A program made the translations under genes and the position numbers. Shown here piece after piece: positions 17,246 through 25,535 of a stretch of 64,000 nt of DNA (position 1 is the first letter of the stretch; each line of letters begins with the position of its first letter). Location: the NCBI GenBank assembly GCA_964615145.1, contig CAZTOP010000003.1, positions 1 to 64,000 of the forward strand, in the 5' to 3' direction. Source of the DNA: CAIVPM01 sp964615145 (lineage in GTDB: Bacteria; Bacteroidota; Bacteroidia; Chitinophagales; Chitinophagaceae). A model generated the notes under the pieces. It searched no databases and was not told the origin of the DNA. It saw nothing but the letters and a program-made list of their open reading frames with translations.

Positions 17246-18478
17246 TTAAACAACTCCTTTACTATCAGTCAAGTTATCCGTATCATTATAATGAAGTATT
17301 GAAACTGCTATCCAAAAAATTAAAGTTGCCAACAAAGTTTCTAAAGTTGTGCTAACAAAACTGTCCAAAAATAAGAAAATGAATAAATAAGCTGCAAGAC
17401 TTTTGTTTTTGTTTCGCAGTTCTTTGAATGATTTTTTAAAAAAATGTAATGATATCAAGAAAAAACAAGTACCAAAAAAAATTCCCCCTTCAACAAAGCT
17501 TTTTAGAAAGTAACTTTCAGAAACAAACAAATCTTCAACATCTTTCAAATTATCAAAAACATCTTTACCAATAGTTCCAATCCCCCCCATACCAATTCCA
17601 AACCAGAAATTATTAATAAAAGTTTGAAATGCCTTAATCCACATCAATATCCGTAAAGCATTTGAAGCATCGTATTTAAAATCAAAAGTTGAAAAAAAAC
17701 GACTTGCATAATAATTGTCATTTTTAAATTGATATAAAAAAAATATAAAACCAGCTACAGCTATAGCTATAATAATTAAATTTTTTATCAATTTTTTTTT
17801 GTTAATTCTTTTATTTGAACTAATTAAAAACATTAATGCTAATACAATTAATATGAATATATAAAATCTTCGTGATTGAGCAATAACCAATGTTAGTAGT
17901 GAGATTACAATATTCAAATAGGTTAAAGCATCTCTTTTTTTATTGCACAATAAATCATAAAATGAAAAAATAGTTGAAATTGATGCTATAAATCCAAGCA
18001 CAAGTGAGCCTCCTGCAAAAGAACCATATCTGTCGTGCAAAACATCATTTGTATAGGTAAATTCTTGTTGTAAGATTGGAGATTCAAAACCTATAGTTTG
18101 TAGTATTAAACCAATTAAGTTAATGAAAGTGAAGAGTTGAAATATTCGAACAAATACATTTAAATTAAACTTACTAAAATTTATGCTAAAGAAAACTAAA
18201 GGAACTATTACATAGTTTAATGCTGAATAAATAAAAGGTAAATCTATTGTTCTTGTTGCAAGAAAATGTGCTGTTGGAATTAATAAAGTAATAAAATAAT
18301 ATGCCTTGAATTTATTAATTCCTCCCTTATAAAAATTAACAAAAAAAAGAATGAAAGAAAAAAAAGAAAATAATAAGTAATGAACTTTAACTCCTGTAAT
18401 TACACCTATAGGGTAACCAGCAAGGCAAAGTATAGCACTAAACCAAACCAAATTTATGTTTATTCGAGAAACTCTCAC
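17246..18478 (-). CDS. wzy: Wzy-like O-antigen polymerase/ligase (set B)
   Basis: The 410-aa protein starts at GTG 18478 and has about 10-12 hydrophobic segments. A large loop near residues 260-330 contains the ALRILMWIKAFQTFINNFWFGIGMGG region characteristic of the O-antigen ligase/polymerase (Wzy_C/WaaL) family, where an Arg and the GxGxGG stretch line the active site. It would polymerise flipped repeat units in the periplasm. It lies between the Wzz-like gene (3-bp gap) and the reversed methyltransferase. A second polymerase candidate is at 33.7 kb. Confidence 0.8.
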   Translation of the reverse strand: MRVSRININLVWFSAILCLAGYPIGVITGVKVHYLLFSFFSFILFFVNFYKGGINKFKAYYFITLLIPTAHFLATRTIDLPFIYSALNYVIVPLVFFSINFSKFNLNVFVRIFQLFTFINLIGLILQTIGFESPILQQEFTYTNDVLHDRYGSFAGGSLVLGFIASISTIFSFYDLLCNKKRDALTYLNIVISLLTLVIAQSRRFYIFILIVLALMFLISSNKRINKKKLIKNLIIIAIAVAGFIFFLYQFKNDNYYASRFFSTFDFKYDASNALRILMWIKAFQTFINNFWFGIGMGGIGTIGKDVFDNLKDVEDLFVSESYFLKSFVEGGIFFGTCFFLISLHFFKKSFKELRNKNKSLAAYLFIFLFLDSFVSTTLETLLATLIFWIAVSILHYNDTDNLTDSKGVV

Positions 18479-18481
18479 TAT

Positions 18482-19495
18482 TTAGTTGTTCTCTTTTTTT
18501 GTAGAAAAAAAATACAAAACATAAAATATAAGCCCTAGGATTAAACTTGATAAACCAAATGCCGCTAACGAAAGTGTCCAAGTCATTTTTTCACTTTTTA
18601 TTGGTAGTAAGGGTTTATCAATAATTTTAATTAAAGGAGACTCCTTCAACATAATAAGTTTTGCAATTTGCAAATTTTTTTCAAGCTCTTCATATACTGC
18701 TGCATTGACTTGGCGATCAATTTCTTTATATTGTCTATTTGTTTGTGGCACTTGCCTAGACAAGTTTAAATTTAAATCTTTGATTTCAGCAATTGTAGCA
18801 ACATTTCCATACAATAAGTTTCTCACTGAATCTACTTGATGCTGAACAGTTGATACATTATTTTGATTTCGTTTGTTTTTATATTCAGTATAAAAGTCTA
18901 TTGTTTTTGTTGCCAAAGTTTCAACAAATTTTTTTGCAAAAAATTGATTTCGCATTTCAAATTTTATGTAGACAAAATCAAGCTTTTTATCAAATTTATC
19001 TATGCTTAGATGCTTTTTAACAATTCTATCCGAAATAACATTAATCATACTATCTGACAACCAATTTTGATTTTCAGAATTCGCTACAAAATGTAATGGT
19101 ATTTGTTTTTTATTCAATTTATATTCATTAATAAAAAACTCAATCATCAGTTGTTTATCATCAAACTGGCTTAACAATGTTTTAGCAATTAGGTTTTTAC
19201 TTTTCATCAATTCTACTAAGTTATCTCCCTCAAAAACACCTCCACTAGCTCCTCCTAAATCAATCCCAAATTGCGAGGCAATTCCAGCATAAGCAGATAG
19301 TCCTCCACCAGAACCCCCTTCTGAAACAAAATTTAATTGTGCAACATAGCTATCTTTTTTGAATGTAGTGTATAAAAAACTTAGGCAACATCCCAATGCT
19401 GTAATTAAGAATAATCGTTTCCATTTTGAAAAAATAAAGAAAATTAAATCTTTATATGACTTATATACGTCTGATAATGTTTGTTCTGAATCCAT
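18482..19495 (-). CDS. wzz: Wzz-type chain-length protein (no kinase domain)
   Basis: The 337-aa protein has a cytoplasmic N-terminus (residues 1-30) and a first membrane helix (LFLITALGCCLSFLYTTF). A periplasmic stretch follows, with glycine-rich GGSGGGLSAYAGIASQFG, helical segments and SPLIKIIDKPLLPIKSEK, the proline-rich motif before the second helix (TLSLAAFGLSSLILGLIFYVLYF). This is the Wzz/PCP-1 layout controlling chain length. No kinase domain follows. It lies 47 bp from the SLBB exporter, its likely partner. Confidence 0.85.
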   Translation of the reverse strand: MDSEQTLSDVYKSYKDLIFFIFSKWKRLFLITALGCCLSFLYTTFKKDSYVAQLNFVSEGGSGGGLSAYAGIASQFGIDLGGASGGVFEGDNLVELMKSKNLIAKTLLSQFDDKQLMIEFFINEYKLNKKQIPLHFVANSENQNWLSDSMINVISDRIVKKHLSIDKFDKKLDFVYIKFEMRNQFFAKKFVETLATKTIDFYTEYKNKRNQNNVSTVQHQVDSVRNLLYGNVATIAEIKDLNLNLSRQVPQTNRQYKEIDRQVNAAVYEELEKNLQIAKLIMLKESPLIKIIDKPLLPIKSEKMTWTLSLAAFGLSSLILGLIFYVLYFFSTKKENN

Positions 19496-19542
19496 ATTAT
19501 TTAATTAATAATTAAACCAACTTTACCTAGCACTAGTATCAA

Positions 19543-22026
19543 TTATTTCTTTAACAAATTTAAAATTGCCACTATTACACCAGCCAATGCTGCAACACCT
19601 GTTGCAATTGCAACAGTTTCTGTTGGTGACGCTCTTTTTTTAGTAGCGTATTTAGGCACTAATATCTCACTACCTTCTTCTACTTTAGGATAGGTTTTAA
19701 AAAACAAAAAATGTTTTGTTTTTCTTGCAACTCCATTTGCTTGCAGCACATATACTTTACCTTTTTTGGCATCATCTGTAAACCCACCAGCTTTATCAAT
19801 ATAGTAACTCAGATCTTGTCCTTCAATATAAACCACTTCTGTGGGAAATAAAACTTCGCCACTTACTTTAATTTCACGCTTAATCTTGGGTACATTAATT
19901 ACGTCATCTTCCTGCAAATAAATATTTTCTAAACTATTGGTATCTGCAAGCAGTTTGGCAACATCTAATCCAATTTTTACAGTGGGGTTTATATACTCAG
20001 CAGCAAGATTTGATTTAGAAGAAGTATCATTTACCTGCTGTTTTAATTTTTTGAAATATAAATCACTTGTATCTTTTAAAATATTTGTTTTATTAATACG
20101 AGTAATGCTGATACCCTTTAAAAAAGCTAAATGTGTTAATCCTCCAGAACGATTTAATAAACTACTTACTTTTTCATCTTTTGATGCTAGAACATAAGTT
20201 CCTGGATATAAAACCTCTCCTTCAATTTTTACTTTTGTTTGTGATTTATAGCCTGGTTTTGTTCTGATAGTTACAATATCCCAGGGTTTTAATTTTATAT
20301 CTTTCCCTTTTAAATCAAGCTCTTTTTCGCTGTTAATATTAATTACTTGTGCTATTTCGTTTGACTTTGAATCGTATTTGTTTAAATCTAATCTGCTGGC
20401 AATTTCAATTTTATCTACCGATGAACCATCTGTAAAACCACCTGCTGCAAAAATTAAATCCTTTAAAGTTTGATTTTGGTAAAATGGATAAGTATTGGGT
20501 TTTCTCACTTGTCCTTGAATGGTTACAGTATATTCTTCTTTATAGTCTTTTGAAGTACCAATAATTACTTCGTCATTTTTTGCTAACTCTATGTCTTTTT
20601 GTTTGCCATTGATAATTTCAATTGGATTAAAAGAAAGCATTTCTTTACTGTAATCATCATTGGTTCTCATAATTACACCACGCTGAACAAATGCTTCTGG
20701 TGTTAGTCCATCGGCATTTGAAATAAGTTTGCTCAACGTTAAACCATTTGATAATTCGTACTGCCCTGGTCTATAAACAGCTCCTTTAATATTTATTCTA
20801 TTTGCAAAACGGTCAAGCACTTTACCAATTTCAATAACATCGCCATTGGTTGGTTGATAGATATTATAGTCTGCTTTTACTACGTCTTTAATTCTTTTTT
20901 CTTTATCTGTTGTTTGAATAATGTGTATAGATGCACTATAAGCTCCTGGTGCAAAACCTCCTGCATATTCAAATATTTTTGCAATAGGCTCTCCTTCTAT
21001 TACTTCAAAAACTGCAGGTTTATTTATTTCGCCACTTAATGTAATTAAGTTTTTTGCCGATGGAATTCTGATAACATCTCTATCGTTTAATCTTACATCA
21101 CTTGTTTGATCGGCACTGAGCAAAAATTTATATGCATCAAATTTTGTAACTACTTTATTATTTCTTACCAATTCAATGTTACGTAAAGAGCCTGTTTCAT
21201 TGGGTCCCCCACAAGCATACAAAGCATTAAACAATGTTGCCAAAGAGGATAAAGTAAATGTTCCTACTTTTCTTGCATCGCCAATAACAGTAACTTTAAT
21301 ACTACGAATTTTTCCAATGCTTACTTGTATTTGCGATTGTCCATTGCCAATGCTTGCATAACCACTACGTATCATTTTGTCTTTAATTCTTCGTGCTGCA
21401 TTTTCAACAGTTAATCCATTTACATTAATGAGACCAACGTTTGGAATTGAGATATTTCCTTCTGGGCTTACTGTTAATTTTTGATTGACTTCCTGATAAC
21501 CAAAAACATCAATAACCACTTCATCATCTGCACCAATAGTATAATTTTTTGGCGTTGGAATTCTTAGATTTGGTTCAAAAGTTATATTATCATTATTAAA
21601 TAAATCGCCACCAAAAATGTAAGTTGAAAATGTTTTTTCTTTTAACTTTTTTAAGTCTTTATCAAAGCCTGTAGTATCAGTACTTCTACCTCCTTCAAGT
21701 TGTTCTTTTTTTGCTTTAGCGTCAATTTTTTGCTTAATACTTGGTGTAACAGAAGTTGCATCTAAACGTGCTAATCTTGCCCTTAATTTTACAATTTCAC
21801 TAGCAGGGAAACCACGTTGAATAGCTAATTGCTCGGCTTGACTTTCGCTTAAACCACTTTGCTGAAGCTGTGCTTTGTATTGCAAAATTTCTTCATCTGT
21901 TAACATATCTACTTTAATAGTTGATATGTCTTTGCCTTTTAATAAATCTTGTGAATAAGAATTTATCGTAAAAGCTGAAAGCATTACAACAAGAATAAAG
22001 ACCTTGTTTTTGAAAAAACGAATCAT
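19543..22026 (-). CDS. Large SLBB-domain outer-membrane polysaccharide exporter
   Basis: The 827-aa Wza-like protein has a signal peptide (MIRFFKNKVFILVVMLSAFTINSYSQ), an N-terminal helical region with a UBA-like EEILQYKAQL...SESQAEQLAIQRG stretch, and a Poly_export domain (NYTIGADDEVVIDVFGYQE...VSPEGNISIPNVGLINVNGLTVENA). About five SLBB domains follow (IKVTVIGDARKVGTFTLSS; LSGEINKPAVFEV; IKGAVYRPGQYELSNG; IQGQVRKPNTYPF; IEGEVLYPGTYVLAS; VSGEVLFPTEVVYIEGQ). A C-terminal hydrophobic helix with a KK end could insert in a membrane. It has no lipobox. It is far longer than Wza (about 380 aa) but usual for Bacteroidota, and forms the export channel of set B. Confidence 0.9.
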   Translation of the reverse strand: MIRFFKNKVFILVVMLSAFTINSYSQDLLKGKDISTIKVDMLTDEEILQYKAQLQQSGLSESQAEQLAIQRGFPASEIVKLRARLARLDATSVTPSIKQKIDAKAKKEQLEGGRSTDTTGFDKDLKKLKEKTFSTYIFGGDLFNNDNITFEPNLRIPTPKNYTIGADDEVVIDVFGYQEVNQKLTVSPEGNISIPNVGLINVNGLTVENAARRIKDKMIRSGYASIGNGQSQIQVSIGKIRSIKVTVIGDARKVGTFTLSSLATLFNALYACGGPNETGSLRNIELVRNNKVVTKFDAYKFLLSADQTSDVRLNDRDVIRIPSAKNLITLSGEINKPAVFEVIEGEPIAKIFEYAGGFAPGAYSASIHIIQTTDKEKRIKDVVKADYNIYQPTNGDVIEIGKVLDRFANRINIKGAVYRPGQYELSNGLTLSKLISNADGLTPEAFVQRGVIMRTNDDYSKEMLSFNPIEIINGKQKDIELAKNDEVIIGTSKDYKEEYTVTIQGQVRKPNTYPFYQNQTLKDLIFAAGGFTDGSSVDKIEIASRLDLNKYDSKSNEIAQVININSEKELDLKGKDIKLKPWDIVTIRTKPGYKSQTKVKIEGEVLYPGTYVLASKDEKVSSLLNRSGGLTHLAFLKGISITRINKTNILKDTSDLYFKKLKQQVNDTSSKSNLAAEYINPTVKIGLDVAKLLADTNSLENIYLQEDDVINVPKIKREIKVSGEVLFPTEVVYIEGQDLSYYIDKAGGFTDDAKKGKVYVLQANGVARKTKHFLFFKTYPKVEEGSEILVPKYATKKRASPTETVAIATGVAALAGVIVAILNLLKK

Positions 22027-22042
22027 AATGTTTTGAAATGTT

Positions 22043-22062
22043 TAATTAGCCATTGCTAATTA
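22043..22062. promoter_or_regulatory. 8-bp dyad upstream of the SLBB exporter
   Basis: TAATTAGC-CATT-GCTAATTA is a perfect 8-bp inverted repeat with a 4-nt spacer, 17 bp before the exporter ATG. The surrounding 141-bp gap is one of the few in set B without a word-repeat element, so this may be a real control region, acting as an operator or an RNA hairpin over the start. No factor is known. Confidence 0.35.
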
Positions 22063-22167
22063 GTAAAACGTAAAATAGTTGCTTGTGTAGAATTAAACTA
22101 TATAGTTTTTTATTGATTGGACAGCAAATGTAGGGAATTGATTTTTATTTTTGCATTAGTGGCAAAA

Positions 22168-22830
22168 CTAAAAATTCTTTTCGGGCAAGCCTTTAAACAC
22201 TTTATAAACTAGTTTGCTTTTCTTAAAAACAATAACCCAAGCCGTTAAAAACAAAATCATAAAGTCTACATAAAAACTTTTGTTGTTGCTATACCAAATT
22301 TCTAAAGCTCCTTTATATGGAGAAATGATTGTTTGATAAAACTCTTGTGGTGGTAAAGTAGATTTTGAAACTAATTCTTCCTCATCTCTAAACACAATGC
22401 TGCCAATACCTGTAATGCCTGGTTTGCTAGCCATAATTTGGCTTTGCGTTTCTGGTGCATAGTATCCAAATTGTTTTGCAACTAATGGTCGTGGACCTAC
22501 AAAACTCATATTGCCAATTAATACATTTAATATTTGTGGTAACTCGTTTAGTTTAGTAATTCTTAAAAATTTACCCATAGGCAACACTCTTGGGTCGTTT
22601 CTTGTTGTAATGGTTCCACTGCCAATGTTTGGACTGTTCTTTAACATTGTTGCAAACTTAATAATGTTGAACTTTTTTAAATGTTGTCCAATTCTTTCTT
22701 GTAAATAAAAAACATAGTGTTCGCCTGTTGCCAATAAACCAATAATGATAGGTAATAATGGAATGAAAAGTATTGCTACTAAAATAAGAGCAAATAATAA
22801 ATCGAAAAATCTTTTTATAAAGGAATACAT
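22168..22830 (-). CDS. Initiating sugar-phosphate transferase (PglC/WcaJ-C type)
   Basis: The 220-aa protein is a short polyprenyl-phosphate glycosyl-1-phosphate transferase. It has an N-terminal membrane hairpin (FIKRFFDLLFALILVAILFIPLLPII), then YVFYLQERIGQHLKKFNIIKFATM, the catalytic region ITKLNELPQILNVLIGNMSFVGPRPL, and a C-terminal hydrophobic stretch. The Asp-Glu pair of this family is usually in a DELPQ context; here the residues are NELPQ, so the Glu is kept and the Asp is Asn. It would load the first sugar phosphate on undecaprenyl phosphate. It is the only initiating transferase in the window. Confidence 0.85.
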   Translation of the reverse strand: MYSFIKRFFDLLFALILVAILFIPLLPIIIGLLATGEHYVFYLQERIGQHLKKFNIIKFATMLKNSPNIGSGTITTRNDPRVLPMGKFLRITKLNELPQILNVLIGNMSFVGPRPLVAKQFGYYAPETQSQIMASKPGITGIGSIVFRDEEELVSKSTLPPQEFYQTIISPYKGALEIWYSNNKSFYVDFMILFLTAWVIVFKKSKLVYKVFKGLPEKNF

Positions 22831-22835
22831 AAATT

Positions 22836-22930
22836 TTTGTTTGGTGTTTTGGGTTTGGTGTTAGTTTAGGGTTTGATAGTTAAATTGTTTATCAGTATAA
22901 CAAAACAATAAACACCAAACTCCAAACAAT
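22836..22930. repeat. Nested inverted repeat of TTTGGTGTT words
   Basis: The left side (22836-22862) reads TTTGTTTGGTGTTTTGGG and on; the right side (22911-22930) reads AACACCAAACTCCAAACAAT, its reverse complement in word content. An inner pair ATTGTTT/AAACAAT lies at 22884-22890 and 22903-22909. It ends 6 bp before the start of the sugar-transferase gene, so the folded RNA would cover its start. Confidence 0.6.
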
Positions 22931-22935
22931 GTTTT

Positions 22936-24153
22936 TTACATCTTACTATCTAAACTTATTCCTGTGCTTATATGGCTAAAAGTTGGAATGGCTTTGTTTA
23001 AAATATCAACTACTTGTTGTTTATTGATTTGTTGTGTATTTGCAAATAACGATTTCATTTCAGCAATTACGTTTTGAATATTTTCTGCCTCAGCAGTTTT
23101 GCCTTTTTTAATTACACCCAATGAATGATATTTTTCAACATCATAATCTTCATCATCTGTATAAAATTCTTCGTATAGTTTTTCGCCATCACTTTCACTT
23201 TTGAAAAAGTACACTGGATATTTATTGCCACTAAAGTTGGCTGCTTTCTCCCTTGCATCATTTTCAGATGCACATTCATCAACTTCTAATCCAAACAAAC
23301 TTAAAAAGTGTGGTACTGCCGATGCAAAAGTTACCAAATCTTTTCCTTCATCTAATTTTGGAAAAAAGATATTGCCACTATCGCCTAAAATACAAGCCAG
23401 CAAACAGATTTGTCCACTTTCTTCTGGGCTAACAAAAAATCGTTTTACATCGCTTGGGCAACTTAATGGTTGTTGTTTAAACATACGTTCTATAAAACCT
23501 GCTAATAAACTTCCATTACTAAAAGCTACATTGGCAAAACGTGCAGTTTTAATAGGCAATACATCACTGTAACTCATTATCAAATCTTCCATAAGTTTCT
23601 TGCTGGCACCCATTATGTTTACAGGATTTGCAGCCTTATCGGTACTTACACAAAAAAAATGTTTGGGTTTGTTGGCAACTAAAACATCAAGCAATCGTTT
23701 TGCATTAACCACATTATTGTTAATCATTGCCTCAATGCAATACACATCTTTTTCGCTGCGAACGTGCTTGTGTGCTGCAAAGTTGGCAACAATATCAAAC
23801 GGTTTATTACCTTCAAAAAGCTTATAAAAAACTTCATCACTAAAGTTGATAGGATAAGTAATAAACTCTTTGGGAACAGTAATATCGTTTCTGCTACGAA
23901 CATCCCTTGTTAGTTCTGTTAATCCATTTTCGTTGGTATCAACAACAACTACTTTTGCAGGATTATATCGCATTAATTGTTTTACAAACGATGAACCAAT
24001 GGTACCTGCACCACCAACAACCAAAGCAGTTTTGCCCTGTATTTCATTGGTTAAAGTTTGATGATGTGTTTGTAAATCTTGTGTAAAAAAACTTTCACTA
24101 CGCTTAGTGATATATTGTTTAATAAAAGTTTCGATGTTAAAAAATTGAGCCAT
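22936..24153 (-). CDS. CapD/FlaA1-like UDP-HexNAc 4,6-dehydratase, soluble form
   Basis: The 405-aa SDR has NAD-binding VVGGAGTIGSSFVKQL (residues 45-60), NFAAHKHVRSEKD, VSTDKAANPVNIMGASKK with Thr171-Asp172-Lys173 and Met181/Lys185 (the Met-for-Tyr replacement typical of FlaA1/CapD/WbpM), and FSNGSLLAGFIERM. It lacks the membrane domain of WbpM. It probably makes UDP-4-keto-6-deoxy-HexNAc, which the WbpV-like reductase upstream in the transcript could convert to UDP-QuiNAc or UDP-FucNAc for the neighbouring initiating transferase. That pathway is inferred from neighbours. Confidence 0.8.
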   Translation of the reverse strand: MAQFFNIETFIKQYITKRSESFFTQDLQTHHQTLTNEIQGKTALVVGGAGTIGSSFVKQLMRYNPAKVVVVDTNENGLTELTRDVRSRNDITVPKEFITYPINFSDEVFYKLFEGNKPFDIVANFAAHKHVRSEKDVYCIEAMINNNVVNAKRLLDVLVANKPKHFFCVSTDKAANPVNIMGASKKLMEDLIMSYSDVLPIKTARFANVAFSNGSLLAGFIERMFKQQPLSCPSDVKRFFVSPEESGQICLLACILGDSGNIFFPKLDEGKDLVTFASAVPHFLSLFGLEVDECASENDAREKAANFSGNKYPVYFFKSESDGEKLYEEFYTDDEDYDVEKYHSLGVIKKGKTAEAENIQNVIAEMKSLFANTQQINKQQVVDILNKAIPTFSHISTGISLDSKM

Positions 24154-24154
24154 T

Positions 24155-24182
24155 TTTAGTCTTTGGGTTTTAGTCTTTGGAC
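24155..24182. repeat. TTTAGTCTTTGG word repeat
   Basis: TTTTAGTCTTTGG occurs twice in direct order, followed by a third partial copy (GGACTTTAGG), directly upstream of the CapD-like start codon. A related inverted word, CAAAGACT, occurs at 24628-24655. Confidence 0.5.
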
Positions 24183-24196
24183 TTTAGGTGAAGAAA

Positions 24197-24561
24197 TTAT
24201 TTAGTTTTTGGATTAAGGGTTGCTTCTCGTAAAGCATTTATTCTTTTTTGCAAAATATTTAATTCAGCAATTATTATTTCTGCTTGTTCGTTTAAAATAT
24301 AATCTATGTTAGTCGCAATAATTATTTGTGTTTCTAATTCAAAACTTGAGCCTAAAGCAATTTCAATAAATCTTGCAAAATCAATAGAAGTCTTTCTATT
24401 ACAGCATTCTGCTATATTTGATGGAATTGATACTGCACTTCTATTCATTTGAGAAACTAACCCAAATTTTTCGGTTGCAGGAAATGTGTTTGTAAAACAT
24501 AAACTTTCTTTACAACTTCCATTGCTTCTTTCCAAACTTCAAGCTCTCTAAAATTTCTCAT
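24197..24561 (-). pseudogene. Four-helix-bundle (23S rRNA-IVP type) protein, frameshifted
   Basis: From the ATG at 24561 the frame reads MRNFRELEVWKEAMEVVKKVY, the standard start of the four-helix-bundle/IVP family, then goes out of frame. The rest of the family sequence (TNTFPATEKFGLVSQMNRSA, then VSIPSNIAE) continues in the next frame to 24197. One base is missing near 24491-24495, where the family would read LTNTFPATEKFGL. The conserved NIAEG motif is NIAEC here. The frame covering the rest has only a TTG at 24535 as a start. Function of the family is unclear; related proteins are encoded in rRNA intervening sequences and beside polysaccharide genes. A sequencing error could mimic this. 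Confidence 0.8.
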
Positions 24562-24655
24562 TTTTACTGGTCTTTGGGTTTGAAGAATTTTTAGCTTTTG
24601 GTAAAGAAGAGTTTGCTCTGCTAAAGGCTAAAGACAAACTACCAAAGACTTGCCT
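24562..24655. repeat. CTTTGG/CCAAAG word repeats upstream of the IVP remnant
   Basis: The 98-bp gap holds GGTCTTTGGGTTTG near 24568, TTAGCTTTTGG near 24591, and the opposite-strand words CTAAAGACAAACTACCAAAG near 24628. These can pair imperfectly across the gap. No gene fits here. Confidence 0.4.
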
Positions 24656-24659
24656 TAAG

Positions 24660-25529
24660 CTAAAGATCTGCCTTAACCATTTTCTCAATACCGAATTCAG
24701 TTGAATAAGGTGGAACGAAGTTGAGTTTACCATTAGTTGCTTTAGTATCCATTACAAAACTGCCAAACAACCTTTTGTACAATTCGGGTTTAGCTATTTT
24801 AATAATTTTTCGCAGAAAAAAAGGAATCGATATTAAATTATTTGTTTCACCTAAAGATTGTTTAATCATCAATATCAAAGCATCTGTAGAAATTGGTTTT
24901 TTGTCGCTAGGAATGAAAATACCCTGAGCTTGTTGATCAATAATTGTGTTTAATAATTCTATCATATTATCAACAAAAACCATTGTTCGTAAGTTGCCAA
25001 TGTTGCCCAATGGCAATGGATACTTTTTTTTGCAGAGATGAATTAATCTGTCCATATTTCCTTTTACACCTGCACCATAAACCATTGGAGGACGGACAAT
25101 AGCTACTTTAAAATTTTCATCTTGTATAGATTGCAAAAAATGTTCGGCTAGCAACTTGCTTTTACCATAAGCATCTTCTGGCAAACATTCACTTTTTTCT
25201 GTAATCAAGCCTCTATCTTCTTTGCCATATACCTTTACAGAACTGATATAAATGAAATGCTTTACACCATCTGATTTTGCTTTTGTAGCAAGTGTTTTTG
25301 TAATATCTGTATTCACATTAAAATACTCACTATCATCTTTACAGTTCATATCGTGTGCTTTACCAGCTAAATGCACAATGCTGTCAAATCCGGTAAAATC
25401 AAATGTTTTATAAACATCATCTCTTACAGATAAAGTTGTTATATAAAAACGTTCCTTATTGTATTCAACGAAACGTTTGCCAATAAAACCATTGGCACCT
25501 GTAACTAATATTTTTTGTTTGGGCATCAT
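24660..25529 (-). CDS. WbpV/GalE-like NAD-dependent sugar reductase or epimerase
   Basis: Starting at the ATG at 25529 (the frame extends upstream only through a TTG), the product is 289 aa. It shows ILVTGANGFIGKRFVEY, IVHLAGKAHD, YISSVKVYG and EDAYGKSKLLAEHFL with Tyr121 and Lys125. The set resembles WbpV/WbcF-type enzymes that reduce UDP-4-keto-6-deoxy-HexNAc. Its neighbours, a CapD-like dehydratase and an initiating transferase, support that role. It is slightly short at the C-terminus compared with the 300-320 aa usual for the group, ending MVKADL. Other epimerase functions cannot be excluded. Confidence 0.75.
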   Translation of the reverse strand: MMPKQKILVTGANGFIGKRFVEYNKERFYITTLSVRDDVYKTFDFTGFDSIVHLAGKAHDMNCKDDSEYFNVNTDITKTLATKAKSDGVKHFIYISSVKVYGKEDRGLITEKSECLPEDAYGKSKLLAEHFLQSIQDENFKVAIVRPPMVYGAGVKGNMDRLIHLCKKKYPLPLGNIGNLRTMVFVDNMIELLNTIIDQQAQGIFIPSDKKPISTDALILMIKQSLGETNNLISIPFFLRKIIKIAKPELYKRLFGSFVMDTKATNGKLNFVPPYSTEFGIEKMVKADL

Positions 25530-25535
25530 CAAAAA

